Source of the DNA: Xanthomonas sp. 3793 | GTDB taxonomy: Bacteria; Pseudomonadota; Gammaproteobacteria; Xanthomonadales; Xanthomonadaceae | Length of the DNA stretch: 64,000 nt | Assembly: GCF_024806835.1 (NCBI RefSeq) | Contig: NZ_JANTYU010000004.1 | Coordinates: forward strand, 310,001 to 374,000 | Direction: 5' to 3' | Shown: positions 1 to 8,954 of the stretch, piece by piece | Layout of the letters: every line of letters begins with the position of its first letter | Numbering within the stretch: position 1 is the stretch's first letter | The notes under the pieces: model-generated | What the model saw: the letters and a program-made list of their open reading frames with translations, nothing else | The model's database searches: none | Told to the model about the DNA's origin: nothing | Translations under genes and position numbers: made by a program

Positions 1-1048
1 CGAGATAGCCGAACAGTACCGACTTCCAGTCGGTTTCGAACCGTTGATGCGAATACTCCACATGCAGCTGCGCACCGTTGTTGAAGCGATGGGTCAGGCC
101 GGCGAATGCGTTGGTGGTATCGGCCACGCCGCGCGCCCAGCGCGGCGTAAAGGAATCCGAACGCGCAAAGTGGGTACGGCTGCCGTCGCTGAAGTAAGCC
201 GGCACTCCACCCCAGGTGGTGCCGCGACCATCGTTGCGCTGTTTGTTGATGCCGATGTAGCCGCTGGTGGCATCGCTGAGATCCGCATCGACGATGCCGT
301 AGAACAGCGACGACCGCTTGCTGTAGTAATCGCGAAACGAGCGCTTGTCCTCATAGCTGGTCACCACGCGGCCGCGCACGGTGCCGGCGGCGTTCAACGG
401 CGATTGCGCATCGACGGTGCCGCGATAGCGGTCCCATCGGCCGGCCGATAGATCGATGCGACCGGTGGGCACCTCGCTGTCGGCATGCTTGCGCAACAGA
501 TCGATGGATGCGGCCGGGCTACCTGCGCCGGAGGTCAGGCCATTGGCGCCGCGGACGATCTCCACCCGGTCGTAGATGGCCATGTTCTGCTGTACATCGC
601 CACTGTAGTCGGTGGGAATGCCATCGATGCGGTAGTAGTCCACCTCGAAGCCGCGCGCGGTGATGTAGGTGCGCTCGGTGTCCCAGGTGGGCGAATTGAA
701 GCCGGCCACGGTATCGGTGACGTCCTGCAGCGATTGCAGGTTGCGGTCGACGATCTGCTGGCGCGTCACCACCACCACCGACTGCGGCGTGTCGCGCAGC
801 GACAACTCCAGCTTGGTCGAACTGCGCGCGACATCGGCGGTGTAGGAATCGTTACCTTCGGTGGCGGCGCCGCGATGCGCAATGATCTGCAGGCGATCCA
901 GATCGACCGGATCGCGGGCGTTTGCCTGCGCGGCGGCCAGCGCGGGGCACGCGCAGGCCAGCGCAAGCAAGGACCGCGTCATCCCGGCACGCGGGACACT
1001 CAGATCTACACGCACGGCGGCGCGCACGGAAGCGGGGCGATAGAACAT
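1..1048 (-). CDS. TonB-dependent siderophore receptor, N-terminal part (cut by window edge)
   Basis: Outer-membrane receptor expected to import a ferric siderophore with TonB energy. It is read leftwards and runs off the window, so only about 349 codons are visible and no stop is seen. A leader stretch TRSLLALACACPALAAAQA resembles a signal peptide. The plug domain follows, with ELSLRDTPQSVVVVTRQQI, ERTYITARGFEVDYYRIDG and DRVEIVRGANGLTSGAGS, the pattern of FhuE/FpvA-type receptors, and then the first barrel strands. ATG at 1048 has GAGG about 8 nt upstream; ATG at 982 (codon 23) would put the hydrophobic leader right at the N terminus and is the alternative start. The siderophore cannot be told from this part. 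Confidence 0.88.
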   Translation of the reverse strand, partial: MFYRPASVRAAVRVDLSVPRAGMTRSLLALACACPALAAAQANARDPVDLDRLQIIAHRGAATEGNDSYTADVARSSTKLELSLRDTPQSVVVVTRQQIVDRNLQSLQDVTDTVAGFNSPTWDTERTYITARGFEVDYYRIDGIPTDYSGDVQQNMAIYDRVEIVRGANGLTSGAGSPAASIDLLRKHADSEVPTGRIDLSAGRWDRYRGTVDAQSPLNAAGTVRGRVVTSYEDKRSFRDYYSKRSSLFYGIVDADLSDATSGYIGINKQRNDGRGTTWGGVPAYFSDGSRTHFARSDSFTPRWARGVADTTNAFAGLTHRFNNGAQLHVEYSHQRFETDWKSVLFGYL

Positions 1049-1465
1049 GCTGTCAGCCTCATGATCGGAAACTGCCGTCGATGACGGCGACTGAGGCTGG
1101 CACGGCCACACCGTGCACGATGCGACCCAAGAGCTGGCTGGGGCGCGCATGGTCGATCCGGGCCGGAGCGCTGTCAATAGAGGCGCACGTTGGATGCGCT
1201 GCAATCCACGGCAAAGAGGCTGCTCCGGTACACGACGTACCGGGCGGGCGCCCGGCAATACGCACATCGGCTTGCGGCACGGAATCCGCGCGTCACGCCG
1301 TCAATGACGGCCCCGGACAGCCCATCGGCGCGTATGGGAATTGGTGGACGCCATGCATGGCCGACCGCGTTTGGCTGCAGCAAGGCGCACGTGCGTCGAT
1401 GCCGCGGGCCATTGCACCGCCCGCATCCCGATTGCAGGCCTACGGCAACGCGACATCCGCGCGTG
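1049..1465. other. Intergenic region, no gene seen
   Basis: About 417 bp between the start of the siderophore receptor and the end of the polysaccharide deacetylase. Open frames here have no recognisable protein and no good ribosome-binding site. It should hold the receptor promoter on the minus strand. I found no convincing Fur-box-like AT-rich dyad. Confidence 0.5.
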
Positions 1466-2248
1466 TTACTTCGCTCCGGGCACGATCCCCACCAGCCCGC
1501 GCACCCGCATCGCTTCCAGCACGCCACGCAGGATGGCCAGGTTGTGGCCATGCGCAGCACCTTCGTGCAGCAGCACGATGGCGCCGGGGCGCAGGTCGCG
1601 CACGATGCGCGCGATGGTGACGTCCGGCTCGCAGTGCACGCCGTCGAAGCCGCGTGCGCTCCAGGCCACGCGGGTCAGCCCGTGCGCGCGCAGTGGCGAG
1701 GCGACGAAGGGGTTGGTCATGCCCACCACCGAGCGATACAGCCGCGGGGCCTGCCCGGTGATGCTGGCCAGGGTACGCTGCGCCAGGCCGATTTCCTGCG
1801 CCATGCGGCGCGGCCCCAATGCCCAGAACCAGGCCTGCGGATGGGTATGGCTGTGGTTGCCGATGCCGTGCCCGCGGCGCACGATCTCGCGCACCAGTTC
1901 AGGCCGCTGCTCGGCCCGCGCGCCGACCACGAAGAAGGTGGCCTTGGCGTCGTAGGCATCGAGCAGTTCGAGAATGGCCGGGGTGTCGTCGGACGGGCCG
2001 TCGTCGATGGTCAGCCAGACCTGCGGCGCGGCGCCGGGCAGCTGCGCCAGCACCGGCGCGTACAAACGTGCGCGCGGCAGGAACACCGGCACCACGAACA
2101 CCGCATGCGACACCAGCAGCGCCGGCAGGCCCCAGGCCCAGCCCAGATGCCACCACAGCACCGCCACCGCGACCTGCGAGAGGACGAACAAGCCCACCCA
2201 GCGGTAGGGGTGGGAAGGGATGCGATACAGCGTTTCCGGCGTGGTCAT
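1466..2248 (-). CDS. Polysaccharide deacetylase (NodB/CE4 family), membrane-anchored
   Basis: Predicted metal-dependent N- or O-deacetylase of polysaccharide, 260 aa. Two hydrophobic segments at roughly residues 17-35 and 37-57 suggest an N-terminal membrane anchor. The CE4 domain follows: motif 1 TIDDGP near residues 80-85 (two Asp), motif 2 HSHTHP near 132-137 (metal-binding His), a RSVVGMTNP segment in place of the usual RxP motif, VAWSARGFDGV, and IVLLHEG as the C-terminal Leu-His motif. The start is set at ATG 2248 (MTTPETL); ATG at 2263 would add five residues. The frame stays open far upstream, but that part is antisense to the next gene. Substrate unknown. Confidence 0.85.
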   Translation of the reverse strand: MTTPETLYRIPSHPYRWVGLFVLSQVAVAVLWWHLGWAWGLPALLVSHAVFVVPVFLPRARLYAPVLAQLPGAAPQVWLTIDDGPSDDTPAILELLDAYDAKATFFVVGARAEQRPELVREIVRRGHGIGNHSHTHPQAWFWALGPRRMAQEIGLAQRTLASITGQAPRLYRSVVGMTNPFVASPLRAHGLTRVAWSARGFDGVHCEPDVTIARIVRDLRPGAIVLLHEGAAHGHNLAILRGVLEAMRVRGLVGIVPGAK

Positions 2249-2308
2249 GCCGCATGATGCCATGCGGCGTAGAATGCCCGGTCTCCACGCTCTCACCGAA
2301 GTGCTGCC

Positions 2309-3235
2309 ATGTCCCTCGATCCCGCCCTGCGTTCCCGTATCGATACGCTGCTGCAATCCAGCCGCGTGGTGCTCTTCATGAAAGGCCAGCCCGGCATGCC
2401 GCAGTGCGGCTTTTCGGCCAAGGCGGTCGGCGTGCTGGACGGGCTGGGCATCGACTATGCCCACGTCAACGTGCTGGCCGACCAGGAGATCCGCGAGGGC
2501 ATCAAGGCCTACGGCGACTGGCCGACCATTCCGCAGCTGTATGTGGATGGCGAGCTGATCGGCGGCAGCGACATCATCCTGCAGATGGCCGACAGCGGCG
2601 AGCTGAGCAGCATGCTCGGCCTGCAGGCGCCGGATCGCAGCCCGCCCAAGATCACCATCACCCCGGCCGCGGTGGAGATGCTCAAGGGCGCGCTGGCCGA
2701 TGCGCCGGATGCGTCGCTGACGCTGGCCATCGATGCGAACTTCCAGCCAAACTTCCAGCTGGCGCCGACCAACCCCAACGCCATCGCCGCCGAATCCAAC
2801 GGCCTGCGCGTGCAGTTCGACCTGGCCAGCGCGCGCCGCGCCGACGGCATCACCATCGACTGGGTGGACGACATCCGCGGCCGCGGCCTGGCGATCGACA
2901 ACCCCAACGCGCCCAAGCCGGTGCAGGAGCTGTCGGTGCGCGACGCCGACGACCGCCTCAAGGCGGGCACGCTGACCCTGGTGGACGTGCGCCCGGCAGA
3001 CGAACGTGCGCTGGCCACGGTCAACGCACCGTTCCGCACCCTGGATGCGCACGAGCGCACCGCCATCGAACAGCTGCCCAAGGACACCCCGCTGGCGTTC
3101 CTGTGCCACCGCGGCGGCCGTAGCCTGCAGGCGGCCGAACATTTCCGCGGGCTGGGCTTCAGCAACGTCTACAACGTCACCGGCGGCATCGACGCCTGGT
3201 CGGACGAGGTGGACAACGGCGTGGCGAAATACTGA
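2309..3235 (+). CDS. Glutaredoxin / degenerate A-type / rhodanese fusion protein
   Basis: Three-part cytoplasmic protein of 308 aa. Residues 1-108 form a monothiol glutaredoxin with CGFS at 33-36, the TIP cis-Pro loop near 73-75 and GGSDI at 85-89, as in Grx4/GrxD proteins that carry Fe-S clusters with glutathione. Residues 113-204 look like an IscA/HesB A-type scaffold, ending in GLAIDNPNAPKP, but none of the three cluster-binding cysteines is present. Residues 210-308 form a rhodanese domain with DVR at 226-228 and active-site Cys266 in CHRGGRS. A role in Fe-S or sulfur trafficking is inferred. The gene has its own terminator downstream. The domain calls are firm; the function is not. Confidence 0.9.
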   Translation: MSLDPALRSRIDTLLQSSRVVLFMKGQPGMPQCGFSAKAVGVLDGLGIDYAHVNVLADQEIREGIKAYGDWPTIPQLYVDGELIGGSDIILQMADSGELSSMLGLQAPDRSPPKITITPAAVEMLKGALADAPDASLTLAIDANFQPNFQLAPTNPNAIAAESNGLRVQFDLASARRADGITIDWVDDIRGRGLAIDNPNAPKPVQELSVRDADDRLKAGTLTLVDVRPADERALATVNAPFRTLDAHERTAIEQLPKDTPLAFLCHRGGRSLQAAEHFRGLGFSNVYNVTGGIDAWSDEVDNGVAKY

Positions 3236-3272
3236 GCGCGGCGACCGACGCCACGCACCGCTGCATACCGAA

Positions 3273-3301
3273 ACGGGCGTTCCATGGAGCGCCCGTTTTT
3301 T
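3273..3301 (+). terminator. Rho-independent terminator of the glutaredoxin-rhodanese gene
   Basis: ACGGGCG at 3273-3279 pairs with CGCCCGT at 3290-3296, with a further palindromic TCCATGGA inside the loop and a run of T directly after the stem. It lies 38 nt past the stop codon. Confidence 0.85.
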
Positions 3302-3332
3302 CATGGATCGACACCCGCAAGGACTTCGCCAC

Positions 3333-4202
3333 ATGCACACCCGTCTGATCGCGCTCGCCCTGGCCGCCCTGTTGCCACTGGCCGCACATGCCGCCGACCC
3401 CACGCGCGCCGTGCTGCTGGTGCCGACCTACGACAGCCAGCCGTCCGACGACCCGTTGGAATACATCCCGGTGTGGTTGGGCAAGGGCGTGGCGAACGAC
3501 TCCACCCTGCCCAAGTCGTTGGTGAACCAACCGCTGCAGGCCTTCGATAACGGCGCTTCCACCGCCAACGTGCGCCTTGCCGCGCTGAGCGTGGACGACA
3601 ACAGCATGTGCGGCGGCACTTCGAAACTGCGCTTGAAGGGCAATCCCACCCTGACGCACTCGCCGCTGTTGTCGACGGTGGATCTGAATCCGGGCAAGCG
3701 TTTCGTCGGCCGCGCCGCTACCGCTGCCGAACAGGCACAGTTGCTGCGTCAGGTGGGCGACGCCACGCAGCTGCGCAAGACCGTCAAGCCGGCGGCGCTG
3801 GCTCAAGCGCTGGCGGCTTTCGAGGCGGACCGCGCGCAGGACGCAGCGTCGCTGCAGATCGTGACCGATACACAGCAGCCGCAGCGGCGCGTGGCGGTGC
3901 TCACCGCAAACCACCCGACCAAGACCGGCAATCTGGACAACCCGACCGGCGTACTCGTGGTGCTAGCGATCTTCGAGCACGACGGCAGCCGTTGGCAGTT
4001 CCGCCGGGGCAGCGCGGCCAGCGGCTGCGATGATTGCGAAGACCTGCCGCTGCGGACGCACCTGCTGCAGTTCGGCGATATCGACGGCAATGGCACGCTG
4101 GACTTTGTGCTGTCGGAAAGCGGCTACGAAAGCTACGGGTTCTATCTGCTGCTCGGCGAAGGCGCCGGCTGGCGCTCGGAAGGATTGCCGGGCGGCTGCT
4201 GA
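3333..4202 (+). CDS. Secreted hypothetical protein with C-terminal FG-GAP/EF-hand-like motif
   Basis: Protein of 289 aa that I do not recognise as a named family. It starts with a clear Sec signal peptide (residues 1-20, LALAALLPLAAHAADP, cleavage after AHA). Near the C terminus GDIDGNGTLDFVLSES resembles the calcium-binding loop of FG-GAP or EF-hand-like repeats, and there are paired cysteines in GCDDCED. A periplasmic or secreted location is likely. ATG at 3333 was chosen because the signal peptide begins there; ATG at 3304 would add a charged tail before it. It sits just after a terminator, so it should be transcribed separately. Confidence 0.7.
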   Translation: MHTRLIALALAALLPLAAHAADPTRAVLLVPTYDSQPSDDPLEYIPVWLGKGVANDSTLPKSLVNQPLQAFDNGASTANVRLAALSVDDNSMCGGTSKLRLKGNPTLTHSPLLSTVDLNPGKRFVGRAATAAEQAQLLRQVGDATQLRKTVKPAALAQALAAFEADRAQDAASLQIVTDTQQPQRRVAVLTANHPTKTGNLDNPTGVLVVLAIFEHDGSRWQFRRGSAASGCDDCEDLPLRTHLLQFGDIDGNGTLDFVLSESGYESYGFYLLLGEGAGWRSEGLPGGC

Positions 4203-4296
4203 TCGCCCTTGTTGCGCGCGCACGATGCCGGTTGCGCCATTGCGCACCGGCGCCGATCCCATCAAGCCGCGTGGCGCACGCACGCCACGCCAGCGC

Positions 4297-4857
4297 TCAA
4301 CCGGCAAATCCACCCTCGTCGAGAAACTGCTGTTCCTCTGCGGTGGTCTCGCGTCCCAGCACTGCATTGCGATGCGGAAAGCGCCCGAAGCGCTGGATGA
4401 TCTGCTGATGCTCCTGCGCCCAATGCGTCGTCTGGGCATCGTCCAGGGCGGCGATCAGCTGCATGGCGCGCGCCTGCTCCTGTAGATCTTCCGCGTGCTC
4501 GAACGGCAGATAGAAAAACAGCCGCAGTTGCGCAGACACCTGTTGGTCGAACCCATGGTCGAGCGCCTGCTTGGCATAACGCAACGCCAGCCCGTCGGTC
4601 GCATAGGCATGCGCACTGCCCCGGAACGCGTTGCGCGGAAACTGATCCAGCAGGATCAGCAGCGCCAGCGCATCTTCGGCACGCGCCATCCAATGCGCAT
4701 AGTCGCCCCGCGCGGCAGCAAAATGCTGCTCGCTGAAGTGCTGGCGAAAGTTGGCATCGAACGCATCGTTATGCGTGAACCAGCGTGCCGAGCCGGCCAG
4801 CTCCCAGAAGGCCAGCACCACATCGGCCTGTTTGTTGCGCTCTGTTTTGGCAATCAT
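4297..4857 (-). CDS. DUF924 family protein
   Basis: Conserved protein of 186 aa of the DUF924 (COG3803) family, which has a TPR-like helical fold and no established biochemical role. Family signatures are VLAFWELAGSARWF near the N terminus, the hallmark LLDQFPRNAFRGSA in the middle, FFYLPFEHAEDLQEQ and a C-terminal RFGRFPHRNAVLGR. Start ATG 4857 is preceded by an AGGGGGA Shine-Dalgarno. It stands alone, divergent from the amidohydrolase genes. Length and motifs fit the family well. Confidence 0.88.
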   Translation of the reverse strand: MIAKTERNKQADVVLAFWELAGSARWFTHNDAFDANFRQHFSEQHFAAARGDYAHWMARAEDALALLILLDQFPRNAFRGSAHAYATDGLALRYAKQALDHGFDQQVSAQLRLFFYLPFEHAEDLQEQARAMQLIAALDDAQTTHWAQEHQQIIQRFGRFPHRNAVLGRETTAEEQQFLDEGGFAG

Positions 4858-4997
4858 CGACGCTCCCCCTGAGGAATACGGCACAGCATGCACGCTTGCA
4901 TGTGATGAAGCAGCCGCAACCGCACCTTCAGCACTTGGCAAGCACGGCGCTGGCGGCTAGGTTTGCGGCCTACGTTTTCGTTTCACCGGGGAAATCC

Positions 4998-6398
4998 ATG
5001 CGTTCCATCCTGTTCGCCGCCCTTGGCGCGGCGCTGCTGTGCGGGCCTGCGTCTGCAGCATCGCGGTTTGTGCAAGACCCCTACCCCAGCACCTACCGCG
5101 CGCTTGCGTCCGGTCCGGTGCTGATCCAGCACGCCACGGTGCTGACCGGCACCGGCGAGCGGCTGGACGATGCCGATGTGCTGCTGCGCGACGGCAAGGT
5201 GGCCGCGGTGGGCCGCGCACTGCAGGCGCCCGCCGACGCGCGTCGCATCGATGGCACCGGCAAGTGGGTCACCCCCGGCATCATCGACGTGCATTCGCAT
5301 CTGGGCGTCTACCCCAGCCCCGGCGTCAGCGCGCACAGCGACGGCAACGAGATGACCGCACCGGTCACACCCAACGTCTGGGCCGAGCATTCGATCTGGC
5401 CGCAGGACCCGGGCTTCGGCACCGCGCTGGCCGGCGGCATCACCTCGCTGCAGATCCTGCCGGGCTCGGCCAACCTGATCGGCGGGCGCGGCGTCACGCT
5501 CAAGAACGTGGCCTCGACCACTTACCAGGGCATGAAGTTTCCCGGCGCGCCGTGGGGCCTGAAGATGGCCTGCGGCGAAAACCCCAAGCGCGTGTACGGC
5601 GAAAAGGGCGGCCCCGCCACCCGCATGGGCAACGTGGCCGGCTACCGCGCCGCCTTCATCGATGCGGCCGAATATCTGCAGAAGAACGCACCGAAGAAGA
5701 AGACCGAGAAGAAGCGGCATTGGTGGAGCCGCGGCGGCGACAACGACAGCAGCGGCGATGCCGGCGGCAAGCGCGATCTCAAACTCGACACGCTGGCAGG
5801 CGCCATCAACGGCGATATCCGCGTGCACATCCATTGCTACCGCGCCGACGAGATGGCGACCATGCTCGACCTGTCCAAGGAATTCGGTTTCCACATCGCC
5901 GCCTTCCATCACGGCGTGGAGGCCTACAAGCTGGCCGACCGGCTGGCGCAGGAAAACGTCTGCGGCGCGCTGTGGGCCGATTGGTGGGGCTTCAAGATGG
6001 AAGCCTTCGACGGCATCCAGGAAAACATCGCCATGGTCGACCGGCCGGCCAACAGTTGCGCCATCGTGCATTCGGATTCGGAAGAAGGCATTCAGCGCTT
6101 GAACCAGGAGGCCGCCAAGGTGATCGCCAACGCACGCCGCAGCGGCACCGAGATCGCGCCCGAACGCGCGATCCGCTGGCTCACCAGCAACGCCGCCAAG
6201 GCGCTGGGTATCGAGAAACAGACCGGTGCGCTGGAGCCGGGCAAGATGGGGGATGTGGTGGTGTGGAACGGCAATCCTTTCAGCTCCTACGCGCTGGCCG
6301 AACAGGTCTACATCGACGGTGCGCAGGTCTACGACCGGCATGACCGCGCACTGCAGCCGGTGTCGGACTTCATGCTGGGCCAGGAGGTGGCACGATGA
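4998..6398 (+). CDS. Secreted amidohydrolase (imidazolonepropionase-like)
   Basis: Exported member of the amidohydrolase superfamily, 466 aa. A signal peptide (residues 1-20, ending PASAAS) is followed by the small beta domain, then the metal-binding HxH motif as IDVHSHLG near residues 97-103. Later ligands are suggested by HIHCYRADE, IAAFHHGVEAYK and CAIVHSDSEEG, and the C terminus has the usual GALEPGKMGDVVVWNGNPF. A very basic, low-complexity insert (Lys/Arg-rich, then Gly/Ser/Asp) occupies roughly residues 228-262. The stop overlaps the next gene by ATGA, so the two are probably translated together. Substrate unknown; a cyclic amide or a peptide is possible for this group. Confidence 0.85.
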   Translation: MRSILFAALGAALLCGPASAASRFVQDPYPSTYRALASGPVLIQHATVLTGTGERLDDADVLLRDGKVAAVGRALQAPADARRIDGTGKWVTPGIIDVHSHLGVYPSPGVSAHSDGNEMTAPVTPNVWAEHSIWPQDPGFGTALAGGITSLQILPGSANLIGGRGVTLKNVASTTYQGMKFPGAPWGLKMACGENPKRVYGEKGGPATRMGNVAGYRAAFIDAAEYLQKNAPKKKTEKKRHWWSRGGDNDSSGDAGGKRDLKLDTLAGAINGDIRVHIHCYRADEMATMLDLSKEFGFHIAAFHHGVEAYKLADRLAQENVCGALWADWWGFKMEAFDGIQENIAMVDRPANSCAIVHSDSEEGIQRLNQEAAKVIANARRSGTEIAPERAIRWLTSNAAKALGIEKQTGALEPGKMGDVVVWNGNPFSSYALAEQVYIDGAQVYDRHDRALQPVSDFMLGQEVAR

Positions 6399-7675
6399 GC
6401 CGCGCCGCGTTCGCACGCTCGCGCCTGCGCGCGCTGGCCGCGCTGGTGATGGCCGCACTGGCCGTGCCTGCAGTCGCACAGCAGGTGCTGATCCGCGATG
6501 CCACCGTGCACACCGCCACCGCGCAGGGCACGCTGCAGCACACCGACGTGCTGGTGCAAAACGGCGTGATCCGCGCGATCGGCAGCAACCTCGCCGCGCC
6601 AGCCGATGCTCGCGTGATCGATGCCAAGGGACGCCCGCTGACGCCGGCCTTGTTCGGCGGCATCACCGAGATCGGTATCGAAGAGGTATCCGGCGAAGAC
6701 AGCACCGTGGACAGCGGCATCAAGCTGGCCGAGCAGCCGATGCGCCCCGAGTTCGACGTCACCCTGGCCTACAACCCCGACTCGGTGCTGGTGCCGGTGG
6801 CGCGTGTGGAAGGCATCGGCTTCACCGCGCTCGGCGCCACCACCAGCGGCGCCTTCATCGCCGGCCAGGGCGGCATCGTGCGGCTGGACGGCAGCCCGGA
6901 CCCGGTCGGCCCGCATGCCTTATTCATCCGCATCGGCGCGGCGGCGTCCGATCTCACCGGAAGCTCGCGAGCGGCGCAATGGATGCTGCTCGATCAGCTG
7001 GTAGCCGAAGCGCGCGGCCGCGTCCCGGCCGATTCGCCGCATGCCTTGCTGACCCCGATGGGCCGCCGCGTGCTGGCCAGCTATCTGGCCGGGCAAGGTC
7101 GCATCGTGGTGCAGGTGGAACGCGCGGCCGACATCCGCCAGTTGTTGCGCTGGGCACAGCGCGAGAAAGTGCGCATCGCCATCGCCGGTGGCGCCGAAGC
7201 CTGGAAGCTGGCGCCGCAACTGGCGCAGGCCAGGGTGCCGGTGCTGGTCAATGCATTGGCCGATCTGCCGGCCACCTTCGATCAGATCGGCGCCACGCTG
7301 GAAAATGCCGCGCGCCTGCGCGCGGCCGGAGTGGAGGTCAGCTTCAGCCAGAGCGGCGATGCCTCGCACAACGCACGCAAGCTGCGCCAGCTGGCCGGCA
7401 ATGCGGTGGCCAACGGCCTGCCGTGGGAATCCGGTCTGGCCGGTCTGACCCGCGTGCCTGCAGAGATCTTCGGCGTGGCCGATCGTATCGGCAGCATCGC
7501 GGTGGGCAAGCAGGCCGACCTGGTGCTGTGGGAAGGCGACCCGCTGGATGTTGCGCACTACGCCGAACAGCTCTGGTTGGGCGGGCGCGAAATGCCGATG
7601 CGCTCGCGCCAGACCGAACTGCGCGACCGCTACCTGCAGCAGGCTGGGCCACTACCGCGTGCGTATCTGAAATAA
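6395..7675 (+). CDS. Secreted amidohydrolase-like protein lacking the HxH metal site
   Basis: 426 aa, starting inside the stop of the preceding amidohydrolase (ATGA overlap). A signal peptide (to about residue 29, AVPAVAQQ) precedes the same fold: VLIRDATVHTATAQG, DVLVQNGVIRAIG, and C-terminal IGSIAVGKQADLVLWEGDPL. Where its partner has PGIIDVHSH this protein has TPALFGGITEIG (residues 83-94), so both first metal-binding histidines are missing. The middle region is also poor in histidine. It may be a catalytically dead partner of the upstream enzyme or have a different chemistry. The family call rests on the conserved ends of the protein. Confidence 0.8.
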   Translation: MSRAAFARSRLRALAALVMAALAVPAVAQQVLIRDATVHTATAQGTLQHTDVLVQNGVIRAIGSNLAAPADARVIDAKGRPLTPALFGGITEIGIEEVSGEDSTVDSGIKLAEQPMRPEFDVTLAYNPDSVLVPVARVEGIGFTALGATTSGAFIAGQGGIVRLDGSPDPVGPHALFIRIGAAASDLTGSSRAAQWMLLDQLVAEARGRVPADSPHALLTPMGRRVLASYLAGQGRIVVQVERAADIRQLLRWAQREKVRIAIAGGAEAWKLAPQLAQARVPVLVNALADLPATFDQIGATLENAARLRAAGVEVSFSQSGDASHNARKLRQLAGNAVANGLPWESGLAGLTRVPAEIFGVADRIGSIAVGKQADLVLWEGDPLDVAHYAEQLWLGGREMPMRSRQTELRDRYLQQAGPLPRAYLK

Positions 7676-7935
7676 GCCTCGCCAACGACACCACGTCTGG
7701 GCTGCGCCAGACAGGCGCAGCCGGCGCTCTGAATCGACATGTACGCCTCGTACACTGCGCCTGGTTCACGCCGGCCGCTGCGCTGTGGACCGCTTGTTCC
7801 ATTCAGCTGCTGCAAGTGCTGCCTGCGTCGATGCACGTGTATCGCAATGGTTTTGCCGACGCAGGCACGCGCGTGCATCGGCCTGCGTCTCCACCATCGC
7901 CGGCAGCCTGCCGGCATCACTCGCAAGGACTGCCG

Positions 7936-8517
7936 ATGCGCCTGCTACCCCGCCTGGGATCATCCATCATCGCTGCCTCCCTCGGGTTGCTGCCGCTGTC
8001 GGGCATGGCGCAATCGGGGTGGATCAATGCCCAGGGCGAGTCGGTTGCAGAATCGCCCAGCCGCAAGACCGTGCAGGACATGGGCGCCGGCCTGTTGCTG
8101 ACACCGGATGCGGACTGGCAACAGAAGTGGAACACGCCCAGCGACACCGCCCCGCACTTCAACGAGGTCGACCATGTCGCGACCGGCGATACGATGTTCG
8201 TGCTGATCTTTCTGTCCAATCCGGGGCTGGATGCGCAACGCCGCGCCGATGTGGTGTGCAGCATCCGCGTCATCGACCCCACCGGGCATGCCGAGCAGAA
8301 CACTGTCGATGCGCCGTGCCTGCAGACGGGCATCGAAGGCGACCCGCGCCATGTGTATCTGGCGCAGGTCAGCCTGGCCGTGCGTGCGGAGGCGAGCGAC
8401 CCGCCCGGCCGCTGGCAGGTGCAGGTCACCGTCAACGACCGGCAGCGCGGCATCCGCATTCCACTTGCCAGCACTTTCACCATGGGCCGCCAGCGGCAGC
8501 CCGCAAAGACGCCATGA
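7936..8517 (+). CDS. Secreted hypothetical protein
   Basis: 193 aa, family not recognised. Signal peptide at residues 1-25 (SIIAASLGLLPLSGMAQS). The mature part has a pair of cysteines (VVCSIRVIDP and DAPCLQTG) in what reads as a beta-rich domain, with PPGRWQVQVTVNDRQRG near the C terminus resembling a ligand-free immunoglobulin-like strand pattern. Its stop overlaps the start of the next gene by ATGA, so it heads a small operon with the DUF2809 protein and probably the lipoprotein. About 260 bp of non-coding DNA separate it from the amidohydrolases. Confidence 0.7.
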   Translation: MRLLPRLGSSIIAASLGLLPLSGMAQSGWINAQGESVAESPSRKTVQDMGAGLLLTPDADWQQKWNTPSDTAPHFNEVDHVATGDTMFVLIFLSNPGLDAQRRADVVCSIRVIDPTGHAEQNTVDAPCLQTGIEGDPRHVYLAQVSLAVRAEASDPPGRWQVQVTVNDRQRGIRIPLASTFTMGRQRQPAKTP

Positions 8518-8933
8518 GCACGCTGTCGTTGCGCGCGCGGGCGGTCTACCTGTTGGTGGCGGTGGCGCTGTTGCTGATCGAAGTGGCGATCGCCACCGGC
8601 TGGATCGGCGGTGCGTGGGTGCGCGGCAGCCTGGGCGATGTGCTCGCCGTGGCGCTGGTCTATTGCGGCCTGCGCGGCGTGTTTGGCTGCCCGCCGGGAT
8701 GGGCCTGCACCCTGGCAATCGGCATCGGCTGCGCAATCGAAGGCTTGCAGGCCATCCATCTGGTCGACCGGCTTGGTCTGCGCCCCGGCAGTGCGGCCTA
8801 TATCGCGCTCGGCAACACCGCAACGCTGCACGATGTGCTGATGTATGCCATTGGCGGCGCTATGGCGGTCGGCTGCGATGCGCTGTTGCGACCGCGACCG
8901 CATGCGGCACCCGCAGCCCCGCTGGTCGATTGA
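8514..8933 (+). CDS. DUF2809-like small integral membrane protein
   Basis: 139 aa with about four hydrophobic segments (near residues 9-29, 41-57, 64-80 and 108-122). The pattern of a short polytopic protein with GDVLAVALVYCGLRGVF and ALGNTATLHDVLMYAIGG matches what I know of DUF2809, a family without a known role. Translationally coupled to the secreted protein upstream through ATGA. Only 21 nt separate it from the lipoprotein downstream, so the three are likely to form one transcript. Confidence 0.75.
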   Translation: MSTLSLRARAVYLLVAVALLLIEVAIATGWIGGAWVRGSLGDVLAVALVYCGLRGVFGCPPGWACTLAIGIGCAIEGLQAIHLVDRLGLRPGSAAYIALGNTATLHDVLMYAIGGAMAVGCDALLRPRPHAAPAAPLVD

Positions 8934-8954
8934 TCCTGTTTTTCCTGGAACGCC

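Noticed and set aside
1049-1465. Possible Fur box for the siderophore receptor
   Set aside because: No stretch close to the AT-rich Fur palindrome was found. The region is GC-rich.
2249-3403. In-frame extension of the polysaccharide deacetylase upstream of its start
   Set aside because: It is antisense to the glutaredoxin-rhodanese gene and has no domain; the enzyme begins at MTTPETL.
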